This document shows, piece by piece, positions 6,480 through 14,652 of a stretch of DNA of 64,000 nt. The DNA is taken from positions 1 to 64,000 of the forward strand of contig NZ_QDKO01000030.1 of the NCBI RefSeq assembly GCF_003094615.1, written 5' to 3'. The position numbers and the translations under genes were made by a program. The stretch is from Caulobacter radicis (GTDB taxonomy: Bacteria; Pseudomonadota; Alphaproteobacteria; Caulobacterales; Caulobacteraceae). Position 1 is the first letter of the stretch, and each line of letters starts with the position of its first letter. The notes beneath the pieces were generated by a model, which saw only the letters and a list, made by a program, of their open reading frames with translations, was not told where the DNA came from and made no database searches.

Positions 6480-7772
6480 GTGCTAGAGCGTATTGGGGGT
6501 AAGGGTGCGGAGCCCGCGCGGGACGGGGCTGGCCTTTTTCGCAGTGCAGCGGTCGACGCCGCTGCGGATCGAATGGGCGCGCCAACCGAGTCTGTCGGCG
6601 TGCGCAATTGGGTGCTCACGACGTTCTTGATCATTGTGGCGGTCACCGTTGCGGCTTTCGCCGGCGCGGCGCGGTACGATCGCGTCGAAGTTGCGGACGG
6701 GGAATTGCGTGCGACCGGCGGGGCCGCGGACATTTTAAGCTTCCGCCCCGGGATCGTTTCCGGTGTGCTTGTGGAGGAAGGTGAAGAGGTAAAGGTGGGG
6801 CAACCCATCGTTGCCTTGGTGCTTGATACGGAAATCAGGTCGGTTGGACGTAGCGGCGACGCCGTGCTGACCACATTGGACGAGCAGCTTGCAGGGTTGG
6901 CCCGCCAAAGCGCGGCCCGACGCGGAGCTGCTGAAAATCAGAACCGACTCGATCAAGCTACGCGAGCCGGGCTTCTCGCGCAAAGCGGAGCACTCAAGGC
7001 AAGCCGAACCCTACAGGAGCAGCGGATCGCACTCGCCCAAAGGGGACTCGACGCCTTGAAGGGGCTGGGTGAGCAGGGATTGGTTTCGGCGGTGCAGGTA
7101 AGGCAACGAGAGGAGGCCCTTCTTGTTGCCAAGCAAGACCTAGCCGCGATCGATAAAGAGCTGTCTCAAATCCCTTCTTCGCTCACCTCGCTCGACGCGG
7201 AGGCGGCGCGCGCCAGAGACAGCGCAGATCAGGATCTTGCTGCGCTGGACGTGAAGCGCGCCGAGCTAAATGAACGAAAGATCTCTGCTCAGGGAGAGGC
7301 CGGCCAACTGCTGTCCGCGCCGATCGGCGGGCAGGTGACTGGCCTGCAGGCCAAGCCAGGCGACGCCGTCTCCTCCGGCCAAGCCATCGCGACTGTAGTT
7401 TCGGGACGCGCGGGGATCGAGGCGCGGCTCTGGGTGACCTCCAAAGCGATTGGATTCGTGCGGCCCGGAGATCCCGTTCGCCTAAAGTATGCAGCTTATC
7501 CCTATGCAAAGTTTGGGGTTGCGAGTGGAGTTGTGAAGGCCGTCGCCAAGGCGCCATCGAGTTGGGTAGCGTCGAACAAGGCGGCTGCAGATCAGGAGGC
7601 TCGCTTCCAAATTATCGTCTCCCTAGCTGATCAAACCGTGTCTGCATACGGACGCCAGTGGCCCCTTACAGCGGGCATGAAAGTGCAAGGCGAAGTTATA
7701 CTTCAGCGTCAATCGCTAATGGATTGGCTATTCGAAAATCTAAAAACTACGACCGGAGCAGGCGGTAAATGA
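6480..7772 (+). CDS. HlyD family secretion adaptor
   Basis: 430 residues from a GTG start; the next start is ATG 6573, but the conserved-looking 'GLFRSAAVDA' segment before it favours the longer form. No good ribosome site is visible before the GTG. One membrane helix (about 43-63, 'WVLTTFLIIVAVTVAAFAG') is followed by a split lipoyl domain ('ILSFRPGIVSGVLVEEGEEV' and 'LSAPIGGQVTGLQAKPGD'), a long alpha-hairpin coiled coil (about 120-265) and a beta-barrel end. It would connect the inner-membrane ABC exporter to an outer-membrane channel, which is not encoded here. The stop overlaps the next start (ATGA). Confidence 0.92.
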   Translation: MLERIGGKGAEPARDGAGLFRSAAVDAAADRMGAPTESVGVRNWVLTTFLIIVAVTVAAFAGAARYDRVEVADGELRATGGAADILSFRPGIVSGVLVEEGEEVKVGQPIVALVLDTEIRSVGRSGDAVLTTLDEQLAGLARQSAARRGAAENQNRLDQATRAGLLAQSGALKASRTLQEQRIALAQRGLDALKGLGEQGLVSAVQVRQREEALLVAKQDLAAIDKELSQIPSSLTSLDAEAARARDSADQDLAALDVKRAELNERKISAQGEAGQLLSAPIGGQVTGLQAKPGDAVSSGQAIATVVSGRAGIEARLWVTSKAIGFVRPGDPVRLKYAAYPYAKFGVASGVVKAVAKAPSSWVASNKAAADQEARFQIIVSLADQTVSAYGRQWPLTAGMKVQGEVILQRQSLMDWLFENLKTTTGAGGK

Positions 7773-9910
7773 ACTGGCGCGCGGGTCGATTGCAAAGATT
7801 GCGTCAAGTTGAGGCCGCCGAGTGCGGCTTGGTCGCAATCGCTTATGCCTCCGCAAGCCTTGGGCAGGAGTTCGACATCGCCGAGCTCCGCAGAAGGCAC
7901 CCCGTATCGACACGTGGGCTGACCTTGAAGGAGGTGGTTGAAATCGCCAGCGGCCTGGACCTAACGGCCCGAGCCGTTAGGTGCGAGCTCGACGCAGTCA
8001 AGCGTCTGACGACGCCCGCCATACTTCATTGGAAGCTCAATCACTTCGTGGTCCTCACCCGCGTCAGCGGGCGACGCTTCTACATTTTTGATCCGGCTCG
8101 TGGTGAGAGTTGCCACACTCAGGAGGAATTCTCCAAGGCTTACACAGGCGTCGCCGTTGAGATCAGCAGGGCTCCAACTTTCAATAAGCGCAGGGCGAAG
8201 CCTGCACTTAGCGCGTTATCGCTGGTCGATTGGACATCTGGACTCACTTCTAGCCTTGTTCAAGCGCTGATAATATCGTCTGTGCTTCAGATCTATGTGG
8301 TGATTAGCCCTCTATTCCTGAAATTTGCTATCGACGCGGCGGCTGTGCGGGGTGACATCGAACTTTTGTCCGTTCTCGCGGTAGGTTTTGCGGCGTTCGC
8401 GATCTTCAACACAGGTGCAGAGTTGATGCGCAATGTCGCCCTGCAGCGCATTTCCTCTACGCTTAATTGGGACATGTCACTGCGAGTATTCCACCAACTA
8501 GTTCGGCTGCCGCTTCCTTGGTTTCAGAGGCGTAAGCTATCTGACACTCTAGCGCGCATTGAGGGGCTTGCGCCGATAAGGGAAGCAATCACAAACGGGC
8601 TGGTCGGCACGCTCATCGATAGTGCGCTGTCGGTGATAACGCTTGGCTTCATGCTTTTTCTGTCATGGAAGCTGACGCTCGTCACTCTGTTGGGGGTGGC
8701 GCTCTATGCAATGGTGCGCCTCATCGCCATTCCAATAAGTATGCGGCAGTCAGCCGAAGTCATTACCGCCTCGGTCGGCGAGCAGGGCAAGCGGATCGAA
8801 ACACTGCGCGCCATCCAAACAATTAAAGCCATGTCTGCCGAGGTGGAGCGTGAGATCGATTGGTCCAATCGGCTATCAAGATTAATAAGGGCGGAGAGAA
8901 GCAGCGCGATCTGGACGCAAGGGTTTGCTTCAGCTCAAAAGCTAATAGATGCTCTGGTGATAATTGCCACCATTTTTATTGGAGTGAAAGGAATAATCGA
9001 AAACGAAGTATCATCAGGCCTTCTTTTCGCGTTTCTGGCATATCGTACGCAGTTCTCTGCGCGCTGCCAAAGCCTATTCGAGCAGGCAGTTAACTGGCGG
9101 CTGCTGGACCTGCACACTTCGCGGATCGCTGATATTGCGCTTCAACCCCGGGAGGATGGCATCGATAAACCGCTAGTCGGAGCGACTATTTCCGACGCGG
9201 CCATTGAGGCGCAGAATATTGGGTTCTCCTACGCCGATCACGAGCGTCCGGTATTTGAGAACTTGAGCTTTAGGATACCGGCCGGCAGCTTCGCTGCGAT
9301 TGTTGGCCCCTCCGGTGCTGGCAAGTCCACCTTGATCAAATGCCTGTGCGGCCTTTATCCGCTGTCGCGGGGGCAAGTGCTTATCGATGATGTTCCCATG
9401 GATGCCATAGGTGGCCGCAACCTGCGTCGCGCTTCAGGCATCGTTTTGCAAGATGATGAGCTTCTCTCCGGCTCAATCGCCGACAACGTCGCGTTCTTCG
9501 ACGAGAACGTGGACGGAGCCAGGATATGGCAGTGTCTTGGCGCGGCGGGCATTGAGGATGAAATCAAGAAAATGCCCATGCAGCTCGAAAGCCTCATTGG
9601 GGACATGGGCGTCGCACTTTCTGGTGGTCAGAAGCAACGAATACTTTTGGCGCGAGCGCTATATAGACGCCCAAAGATACTCTTCTTGGACGAGGCCACG
9701 TCGCACCTGGATTTAGCGCGAGAAAGATTGGTAAATCAGGCGCTGAAAGAACTTTCTATAACTCGCATTGTCATAGCGCACAGGCCCGAGACGATCGCCA
9801 TGGCGGATATGTTGATCAAGCTAAAGGACCCCGCAGCTCGCTCCAACACGGTTCCGGCAGGGGCAGAGACTGTGGCGACAGGTTCACAAGTCGCGCAATC
9901 GCTCGCCTAG
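7769..9910 (+). CDS. Peptidase-containing ABC transporter (C39 domain, PCAT)
   Basis: 713 residues, full length. The N-terminal C39 peptidase has the catalytic set Cys19 ('QVEAAECG'), His92 ('LNHFVVL') and Asp108 ('IFDPARGE'). A six-helix exporter domain spans about 160-440. The ATPase domain has Walker A 'GPSGAGKST' (about 513), signature 'LSGGQKQR', Walker B 'ILFLDEATSHLD' (about 637) and H-loop 'IVIAHR'. Such transporters cut leaders after Gly-Gly while exporting the core, and the divergent precursor carries Ala-Gly-Gly at 39-41. Translationally coupled to the HlyD gene. G+C is clearly lower than in surrounding genes. Confidence 0.96.
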   Translation: MNWRAGRLQRLRQVEAAECGLVAIAYASASLGQEFDIAELRRRHPVSTRGLTLKEVVEIASGLDLTARAVRCELDAVKRLTTPAILHWKLNHFVVLTRVSGRRFYIFDPARGESCHTQEEFSKAYTGVAVEISRAPTFNKRRAKPALSALSLVDWTSGLTSSLVQALIISSVLQIYVVISPLFLKFAIDAAAVRGDIELLSVLAVGFAAFAIFNTGAELMRNVALQRISSTLNWDMSLRVFHQLVRLPLPWFQRRKLSDTLARIEGLAPIREAITNGLVGTLIDSALSVITLGFMLFLSWKLTLVTLLGVALYAMVRLIAIPISMRQSAEVITASVGEQGKRIETLRAIQTIKAMSAEVEREIDWSNRLSRLIRAERSSAIWTQGFASAQKLIDALVIIATIFIGVKGIIENEVSSGLLFAFLAYRTQFSARCQSLFEQAVNWRLLDLHTSRIADIALQPREDGIDKPLVGATISDAAIEAQNIGFSYADHERPVFENLSFRIPAGSFAAIVGPSGAGKSTLIKCLCGLYPLSRGQVLIDDVPMDAIGGRNLRRASGIVLQDDELLSGSIADNVAFFDENVDGARIWQCLGAAGIEDEIKKMPMQLESLIGDMGVALSGGQKQRILLARALYRRPKILFLDEATSHLDLARERLVNQALKELSITRIVIAHRPETIAMADMLIKLKDPAARSNTVPAGAETVATGSQVAQSLA

Positions 9911-10215
9911 ACCTCGCACCTCCGCCTGCGAGACGAAGCAATAATCCGCTATTGAATCCCGGCCACCGAATGCCCGAAACTATAGATATATCTGGATCGA
10001 AAATCTGGCTCACGCCAATCGCGATCTAACTAGATTGCGCTATCATTTTCGGCGTCGATCAATAGCCCATCCTAGGGCCGGGAAATCCCTCTGTCGGCTG
10101 CAAGGGCGGGAGGGGCGGCGTGCCTAGCACGCCGCTGGGGTTGCACGTGTCAGCGGAACCAGGGGTTCCCGCCACAGGGGCGGGAATGACGGGAAGCTGG
10201 GGGAGAAAGGGAGCT
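9911..10215. other. Gene-free gap at the right end of the low-G+C island
   Basis: No convincing ORF. Bases up to about 10060 keep the island's lower G+C; after that composition returns to the chromosomal level. Bases 10140-10195 contain a short 'gttcccgcc..aggggcgggaa' hairpin like other small intergenic palindromes in the window. No tRNA and no obvious direct repeat matching the left edge was seen. Confidence 0.6.
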
Positions 10216-11295
10216 TCAAACCGCCCGATACCACCCCACGCCCGCCCCATCGACCGTCCGCACGGCCATGCCGCGGGCGATCAGGCAGTTGAGGTGGGCC
10301 AGGGCCTCGCCGGTGGCCATGCCCAGGAGGTCGGGGCCGATCGGCCGGGCGAACAGGGCGCCGAACGTATCCACCGCCCGGCGTGGCTCTTCCAGCTTGC
10401 CCAGCAGGCGCGAGAGGCCGCGCTCGTGGCCGGCGATCAGCTGGTCGATGCGGGCGTGCAGGCCCCGGAACGGCGCGTTGTGGGCCGGCAGCACCAGCAC
10501 CTCGTCGGGCACGGCGGCCTTGACCTTGGCCAGCGAGGTCAGCCAGTCGGCCAGCGGGTCGGCGTCGGGTTCGGTGGGGAACACCGAGACGTTGGACGAG
10601 ATCTTCGGCAGCACTTGGTCGCCCGAGATCAGGAGGCCCAGCGACGGGCTCCACAGGCAGGCGTGGTCGGGCGAGTGGCCCTGGCCGGTCACCACCGTCC
10701 AGTCGTGCGCGCCGATGCGGAAGGTCTCGCCGTCGGTCATCCGGCGATAGCTGTCGGGCAGGGCGTGGACGGCGCGGCCAAAGCCCCCGAAACGGGTCTT
10801 GTAGTTGTCGATGGCGTCGTCGTCCCAGCCGGCGGCGTGGAAGAACCGCACGCCGTCCTCGGGCGCCTCGCGGCCGGTGTCGGCCACCAGCATCCGGCAC
10901 TGGAAGTATTCCAGCCTCGTCATCCACAGCCGGCAGTCGAAGCGTCGGGTCAGCCAGCCGGCCAGGCCCACATGGTCGGGGTGCAGATGGGTGACGATGA
11001 CGCGGGTGACCGGGCGGCCTTCCAGCGCCCCGGCGAAGGCGGCCTTCCAGGCGGCGCTGGTGTCCTTGGTGGCCATGCCGGTGTCGACGATCGCCCAGCC
11101 CTCGCCGTCGGCCAGGGCCCAGACGTTGATGAAGCCCAGCGACCCGCCCAGCGGCTGGCGCAGCCACAGCACGCCGGGGGCGACCTCGACCGCCTGGCCC
11201 GAACCGGGCTCGGGTTCCACCTCGAACGGATAGGCCAGGCGCGGGCGGCGCGGGGCCTCGGCCTCGCCCGGTGTCTCCTCGAACCCGTCGCTCAT
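10216..11295 (-). CDS. MBL fold metallo-hydrolase
   Basis: 359 residues. The metallo-beta-lactamase signature HLHPDH is at 103-108 (His103, His105, Asp107, His108), preceded by 'AIVDTGM' and followed by 'VVTGQGHSPDHACLWSPSLGLLISGDQVLP', which supplies further zinc ligands. The C-terminal third (helix-rich, 'ARIDQLIAGHERGLSRLL') matches the LACTB2-like group of hydrolases acting on thioesters, lactones or nucleic acids. It is a single gene; its start region faces the upstream region of the Cys-rich repeat protein, so the two share a divergent promoter region (11296-11447). Confidence 0.9.
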   Translation of the reverse strand: MSDGFEETPGEAEAPRRPRLAYPFEVEPEPGSGQAVEVAPGVLWLRQPLGGSLGFINVWALADGEGWAIVDTGMATKDTSAAWKAAFAGALEGRPVTRVIVTHLHPDHVGLAGWLTRRFDCRLWMTRLEYFQCRMLVADTGREAPEDGVRFFHAAGWDDDAIDNYKTRFGGFGRAVHALPDSYRRMTDGETFRIGAHDWTVVTGQGHSPDHACLWSPSLGLLISGDQVLPKISSNVSVFPTEPDADPLADWLTSLAKVKAAVPDEVLVLPAHNAPFRGLHARIDQLIAGHERGLSRLLGKLEEPRRAVDTFGALFARPIGPDLLGMATGEALAHLNCLIARGMAVRTVDGAGVGWYRAV

Positions 11296-11447
11296 CGCCG
11301 CTCACTCCCCTTCTGGCCGTCTCGCCAGCCCATTTTTCATGGTCAAGCCGCGCCATGATTGCGCCCCCGTCGGACGACATCTTGACCCTCGATGCAAGGG
11401 GGGGCTTAAGTCCGCCCCGAGGAATCCACCCCCAGGAGACTACAGAC

Positions 11448-12782
11448 ATGAGGCCATTCGCGATCGGCCTGACGGCCGCCCTCGCGGTCGCCGCGCTCGT
11501 TCCGGCCGCCGCCTTCGCGGCGCCGAAGGATGCCAAGCCCGCCGCCGCCGCCGTCGACGCCAAGTCGCGTGAAGCCGGTATGAAGGAAGCCCCGCCCCTG
11601 CTCACCCAGGCCGGCGTGGCGTGCCAGGTGTCGGACGCTCGACTGATCGGCGCCGACAAGAAGTCGAACACCTCCTACTACGAAGTGGCCTGTCAGGACG
11701 CCATGGGCTTCGCCCTGGTGGCCAAGAAGGACGCCGCGCCGCAGGCCTTCTCGTGCGTCGAGACCGGCCAGCCGGGCTCGGACGGCAAGGATTCGGGCCT
11801 CAAGTGCCAACTGCCGGGCAACGCCGATCCCAAGCAGGGCCTGAAGCCCTACCTGGCCACGGCCGGCGCGGCTTGCGACATGCAGAACGCCCGCGCCATC
11901 GGCACCGGCAACAACAACTCGTTCTTCGAAGTCTCCTGCGCCGGCGGCGCGGGCTACATCCTGCAGATCCCGGTGCCGATGAAGGTCGAGGGCACGGTGG
12001 CCAACAGCTGCCTGCTGTACGAGGAAACCGGCAACATCTCGTGCAAGCTGACCGACCGCGCCACCCAGCTGCAGGTCGTCGACACCCTGGCCGCCGCCGC
12101 CAAGAACAACTGCGCGGTCAAGGACAAGCGCTACATCCTGACCACCAAGACCGACAACTACTTCGAAGTCGCCTGTCAGGACGGCAAGGGCTACGTGCTG
12201 CAGCAGGCCACCGCCAACGGCGCCCTGGTCCGCGCCATCGACTGCGCCAACGCTCCCGGCGGCGCCGAGTGCACCCTGACCGACAGCCGCGCGGCCAAGA
12301 CCGAGCAGGCCGGCCTCTACACCAGCCTGGCCAAGAAGGCCGGCTATGACTGCAAGGTCGAGTCCTACGGCCTGTTCCCCTCGAACGACCCCAAGAAGGA
12401 AGTCGTCGAGCTGAAGTGCGCCAACACGCCCCGGGGCGGCATCGGCGTCTTCTCGGCCGCCGACAACCGCGTCTATGACTGCGTCACCGGCGAACTGAAC
12501 GGCTTCCGTTGCAGCTACACCAAGGCGGACGTCGAGTTCACCCGCCTGTGGGACGACCTGAAGAGCTACAACAAGGCCGGCTGCCAGGTTTCGGGCGCGC
12601 GCATCATCGGCCGCACCGACACCAGCGGCTTCGTCGAAGTGGCTTGCGCCGACGGCCTGCCGGGCTGGGTGCTTTCGTACCCGCTGAACCAGGCCTCGCC
12701 CAAGCCGAACGAACTCCTGTCCTGCCTGCAGGCCAAGGGCGTCGGCGGCGGCTGCAAGCTGCCGACCAACATCAAGAAGTAA
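11448..12782 (+). CDS. Secreted Cys-rich protein with five internal repeats
   Basis: 444 residues. Start ATG 11448 is preceded by AGGAG 10 bases upstream and begins a signal peptide ending near AFA; the longer frame from 11271 lacks sense. The mature protein consists of five units of roughly 75-80 residues, each with four cysteines in the order C-X-V-S-type start, 'Y/F-E-V-x-C', a single Cys and a final 'C-x-L'. Clear starts are 'CQVSDARLIG', 'CDMQNARAIG', 'CAVKDKRYIL', 'CKVESYGLFP' and 'CQVSGARIIG'. Two disulfides per unit are likely. I do not recognise the family; an extracytoplasmic structural or binding protein is the plain reading. A strong terminator follows. Confidence 0.85.
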   Translation: MRPFAIGLTAALAVAALVPAAAFAAPKDAKPAAAAVDAKSREAGMKEAPPLLTQAGVACQVSDARLIGADKKSNTSYYEVACQDAMGFALVAKKDAAPQAFSCVETGQPGSDGKDSGLKCQLPGNADPKQGLKPYLATAGAACDMQNARAIGTGNNNSFFEVSCAGGAGYILQIPVPMKVEGTVANSCLLYEETGNISCKLTDRATQLQVVDTLAAAAKNNCAVKDKRYILTTKTDNYFEVACQDGKGYVLQQATANGALVRAIDCANAPGGAECTLTDSRAAKTEQAGLYTSLAKKAGYDCKVESYGLFPSNDPKKEVVELKCANTPRGGIGVFSAADNRVYDCVTGELNGFRCSYTKADVEFTRLWDDLKSYNKAGCQVSGARIIGRTDTSGFVEVACADGLPGWVLSYPLNQASPKPNELLSCLQAKGVGGGCKLPTNIKK

Positions 12783-12806
12783 GGGCTTCCAGGAGCTCTG
12801 AAGAGG

Positions 12807-12837
12807 CCCGCCGAGAGCGATCTCGGCGGGCTTTTTC
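12807..12837 (+). terminator. Rho-independent terminator
   Basis: An 11-bp perfect stem (GCCCGCCGAGA / TCTCGGCGGGC) with a 4-base loop is followed by TTTTT. It ends the Cys-rich repeat gene. Confidence 0.9.
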
Positions 12838-12838
12838 A

Positions 12839-12957
12839 ATCCTCCCCCTGAAGGGGGAGGTGGCCCGAAGGGCCGGAGGGGGAAGCGGCTTCTGAGCCGC
12901 CGCAACAACTTCCTCCTCAGTCGCTCCGCGACAGCTCCCCCTTCAGGGGGAGCATCT
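12839..12957. repeat. Intergenic palindromic repeat, CTCCCCC family, copy 2
   Basis: Begins CTCCCCCTGAAGGGGGAG, continues with 'tggcccgaagggccggaggggg', then a variable centre and a closing 'cagctcccccttcagggggag' hairpin. It lies between convergent genes. Confidence 0.85.
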
Positions 12958-12960
12958 TGC

Positions 12961-14505
12961 TCAAAGCGCCGCCTCGATCAGCCGCGGCCCCTTGGCCGCC
13001 ATCGCCTGCGCGAAGGCTTCGTCGAAGGCTTCGGCCGTCTCGACCCGCTGCGCCGGCACGCCCATCCCCTGCGAGACCGCCACCCAGTCGATGCGTGGAT
13101 CGCCAATATCCAGCAGCTTGCTCGCCGCCGGGCCGGGATTGCCCGCGCCGGTGCGCGAGAGCTCGATGCCGAGGATGCGGTAGACGTGGTTGGCGAAGAC
13201 CACGACCACGACGTCCAGCTGCTCGCGGGCGATGGTCCACAGGCCCTGCACCGTATACATGCCCGCTCCGTCGCCGGTCAGGGCCAGGACCTTGGCTTCG
13301 GGCCGGGCCACGGCCGCGCCGATGGCCAGCGGGATGCCCTGGCCGATCGCGCCGCCGGTCAGCGACAGCCAGTCGTGGGCGCGGGCGGCGCGGGTCTGGG
13401 TGAAGATCGGCAGGCCGGCGGTGACCGCGTCGTCCGAGATCACCGCGCCCTCCGGCATGTGGCGGGCGATGGCCGCGCCGATGGCCCAGGCGTCCAGCTT
13501 GCCGGCGGGGGCGGGCGGCGGGGCGTAGGGTTCGGCGGGACCGGCGGCGGGGGCCTCCAGGGCGTCGGCCAGGGCGTTCAGCGCCGCCGCCGCGTCGACC
13601 TCGCGGCCGCACAGCGTCTCCAGGCCGCAATGCTCGGGCACGAGCACGCTGGGCCGGTCGGGATAGGCGAAGAAGGCCACCGGCCGCTCGGTGGCGACCA
13701 GCACCATCAGGTCGGCGCCGTCGATCTCCTTCAGCGCCTGCTCGCCGAAATAGGGCAGCTTGTCGGGACGGAAGCGGCCCTCGCCACGCGCCTGGCGGGC
13801 GGTGAAGGTGTCGGTCAGCACCCGGATCCCCAGGGCGGCCAGGCGGCCGGCGGCGGCGATCCCGTCCTCGCGGCAGGCGCCCGAGCCCAGCAGCAGCACC
13901 GGCGTCTTGGCCGCCTTCACCGCATGGGCGACGGCCGCCACGGTCTCGGCGTCGGGCGCGGCCGGGGCGGGGATCTCGGCGACGCCGCCGTGCACGGTCG
14001 CCGCGTTCCAGGCCGCGTCGGCCGGCAGGATCAGGCAGGCGTTACCGCCGGGCGCGCCGTAAGCGGCGGTGATCGCCTCGACGGCCAGCGGGGCGACGCT
14101 GTCGGCGCTCTCGGCCGATTTCACCCACAGCGAGTTGGGCGCGGCCAGGGCGGCGATGTCGCTGTTGAGCGGGGCGTCGAAGCCGCGGTGATAGGTGGCG
14201 TGGTCGCCGACCACGTTGACGATCGGCGTGAAGGCGCGGCGGGCGTTGTGCAGGTTGGCCGCGCCGTTGGCGTAGCCGGGCCCCAGGTGCAGCAGGGTGC
14301 AGGCCGGCTTGCCCGCGATCCGGCCGTAGCCGTCGGCGGCGCCGGTGGCCACCCCCTCGAACAGGCAGAGGATCGAGCGCATGCGCGGCTCGCGGTCCAG
14401 GGCCGAGACGAACTGCATCTCGCTGGTGCCCGGATTGGCGAAGCAGGCGGTCACGCCGTTGTCGGCCAGGGTGGTGATCAGGGCGTCGGCGCCGTTCATT
14501 TTCAT
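12961..14505 (-). CDS. Thiamine-diphosphate-dependent enzyme, acetolactate synthase large-subunit-like
   Basis: 514 residues. The three-domain ThDP fold is visible: N-terminal pyrimidine-binding domain with the activating Glu50 ('CLFEGVATGAADGYGR'), a central domain, and a C-terminal pyrophosphate-binding motif beginning 'LTGDGAGMYTVQGLWTIARE' and ending at an Asn. The protein is shorter than anabolic IlvB (about 570) and lacks an adjacent small subunit, so it may instead be a benzoylformate-decarboxylase-like or other 2-oxoacid enzyme. It lies 144 bases downstream of the feruloyl-CoA-synthase-like gene on the same strand with a repeat element between them, so a shared operon is uncertain. 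Confidence 0.85.
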   Translation of the reverse strand: MKMNGADALITTLADNGVTACFANPGTSEMQFVSALDREPRMRSILCLFEGVATGAADGYGRIAGKPACTLLHLGPGYANGAANLHNARRAFTPIVNVVGDHATYHRGFDAPLNSDIAALAAPNSLWVKSAESADSVAPLAVEAITAAYGAPGGNACLILPADAAWNAATVHGGVAEIPAPAAPDAETVAAVAHAVKAAKTPVLLLGSGACREDGIAAAGRLAALGIRVLTDTFTARQARGEGRFRPDKLPYFGEQALKEIDGADLMVLVATERPVAFFAYPDRPSVLVPEHCGLETLCGREVDAAAALNALADALEAPAAGPAEPYAPPPAPAGKLDAWAIGAAIARHMPEGAVISDDAVTAGLPIFTQTRAARAHDWLSLTGGAIGQGIPLAIGAAVARPEAKVLALTGDGAGMYTVQGLWTIAREQLDVVVVVFANHVYRILGIELSRTGAGNPGPAASKLLDIGDPRIDWVAVSQGMGVPAQRVETAEAFDEAFAQAMAAKGPRLIEAAL

Positions 14506-14524
14506 TTCCTTCCCTACTCACTGG

Positions 14525-14652
14525 ATGCTCCCCCTGAAGGGGGAGCTGTCGGCGTAGCCGACTGAGGGGGGAAGTGCGGTCAGCTTGGCGAAAGCTGAAA
14601 ACGTCCCCCCTCCGGCCCTCTGGGCCACCTCCCCCAGAGGGGGAGGATCTTA
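14525..14652. repeat. Intergenic palindromic repeat, CTCCCCC family, copy 3
   Basis: Same architecture as copies 1 and 2: opening GCTCCCCCTGAAGGGGGAGC, 'gtcggcgtagccgac', an 'aaaacgtcccccctccgg' centre, closing 'cctcccccagagggggagg'. It separates two same-strand genes, unlike most copies. Confidence 0.85.

Noticed and set aside
10124..11671. 515-residue open frame on the minus strand
   Set aside because: It is an alternative frame over the MBL hydrolase, which has clear metal-binding motifs.
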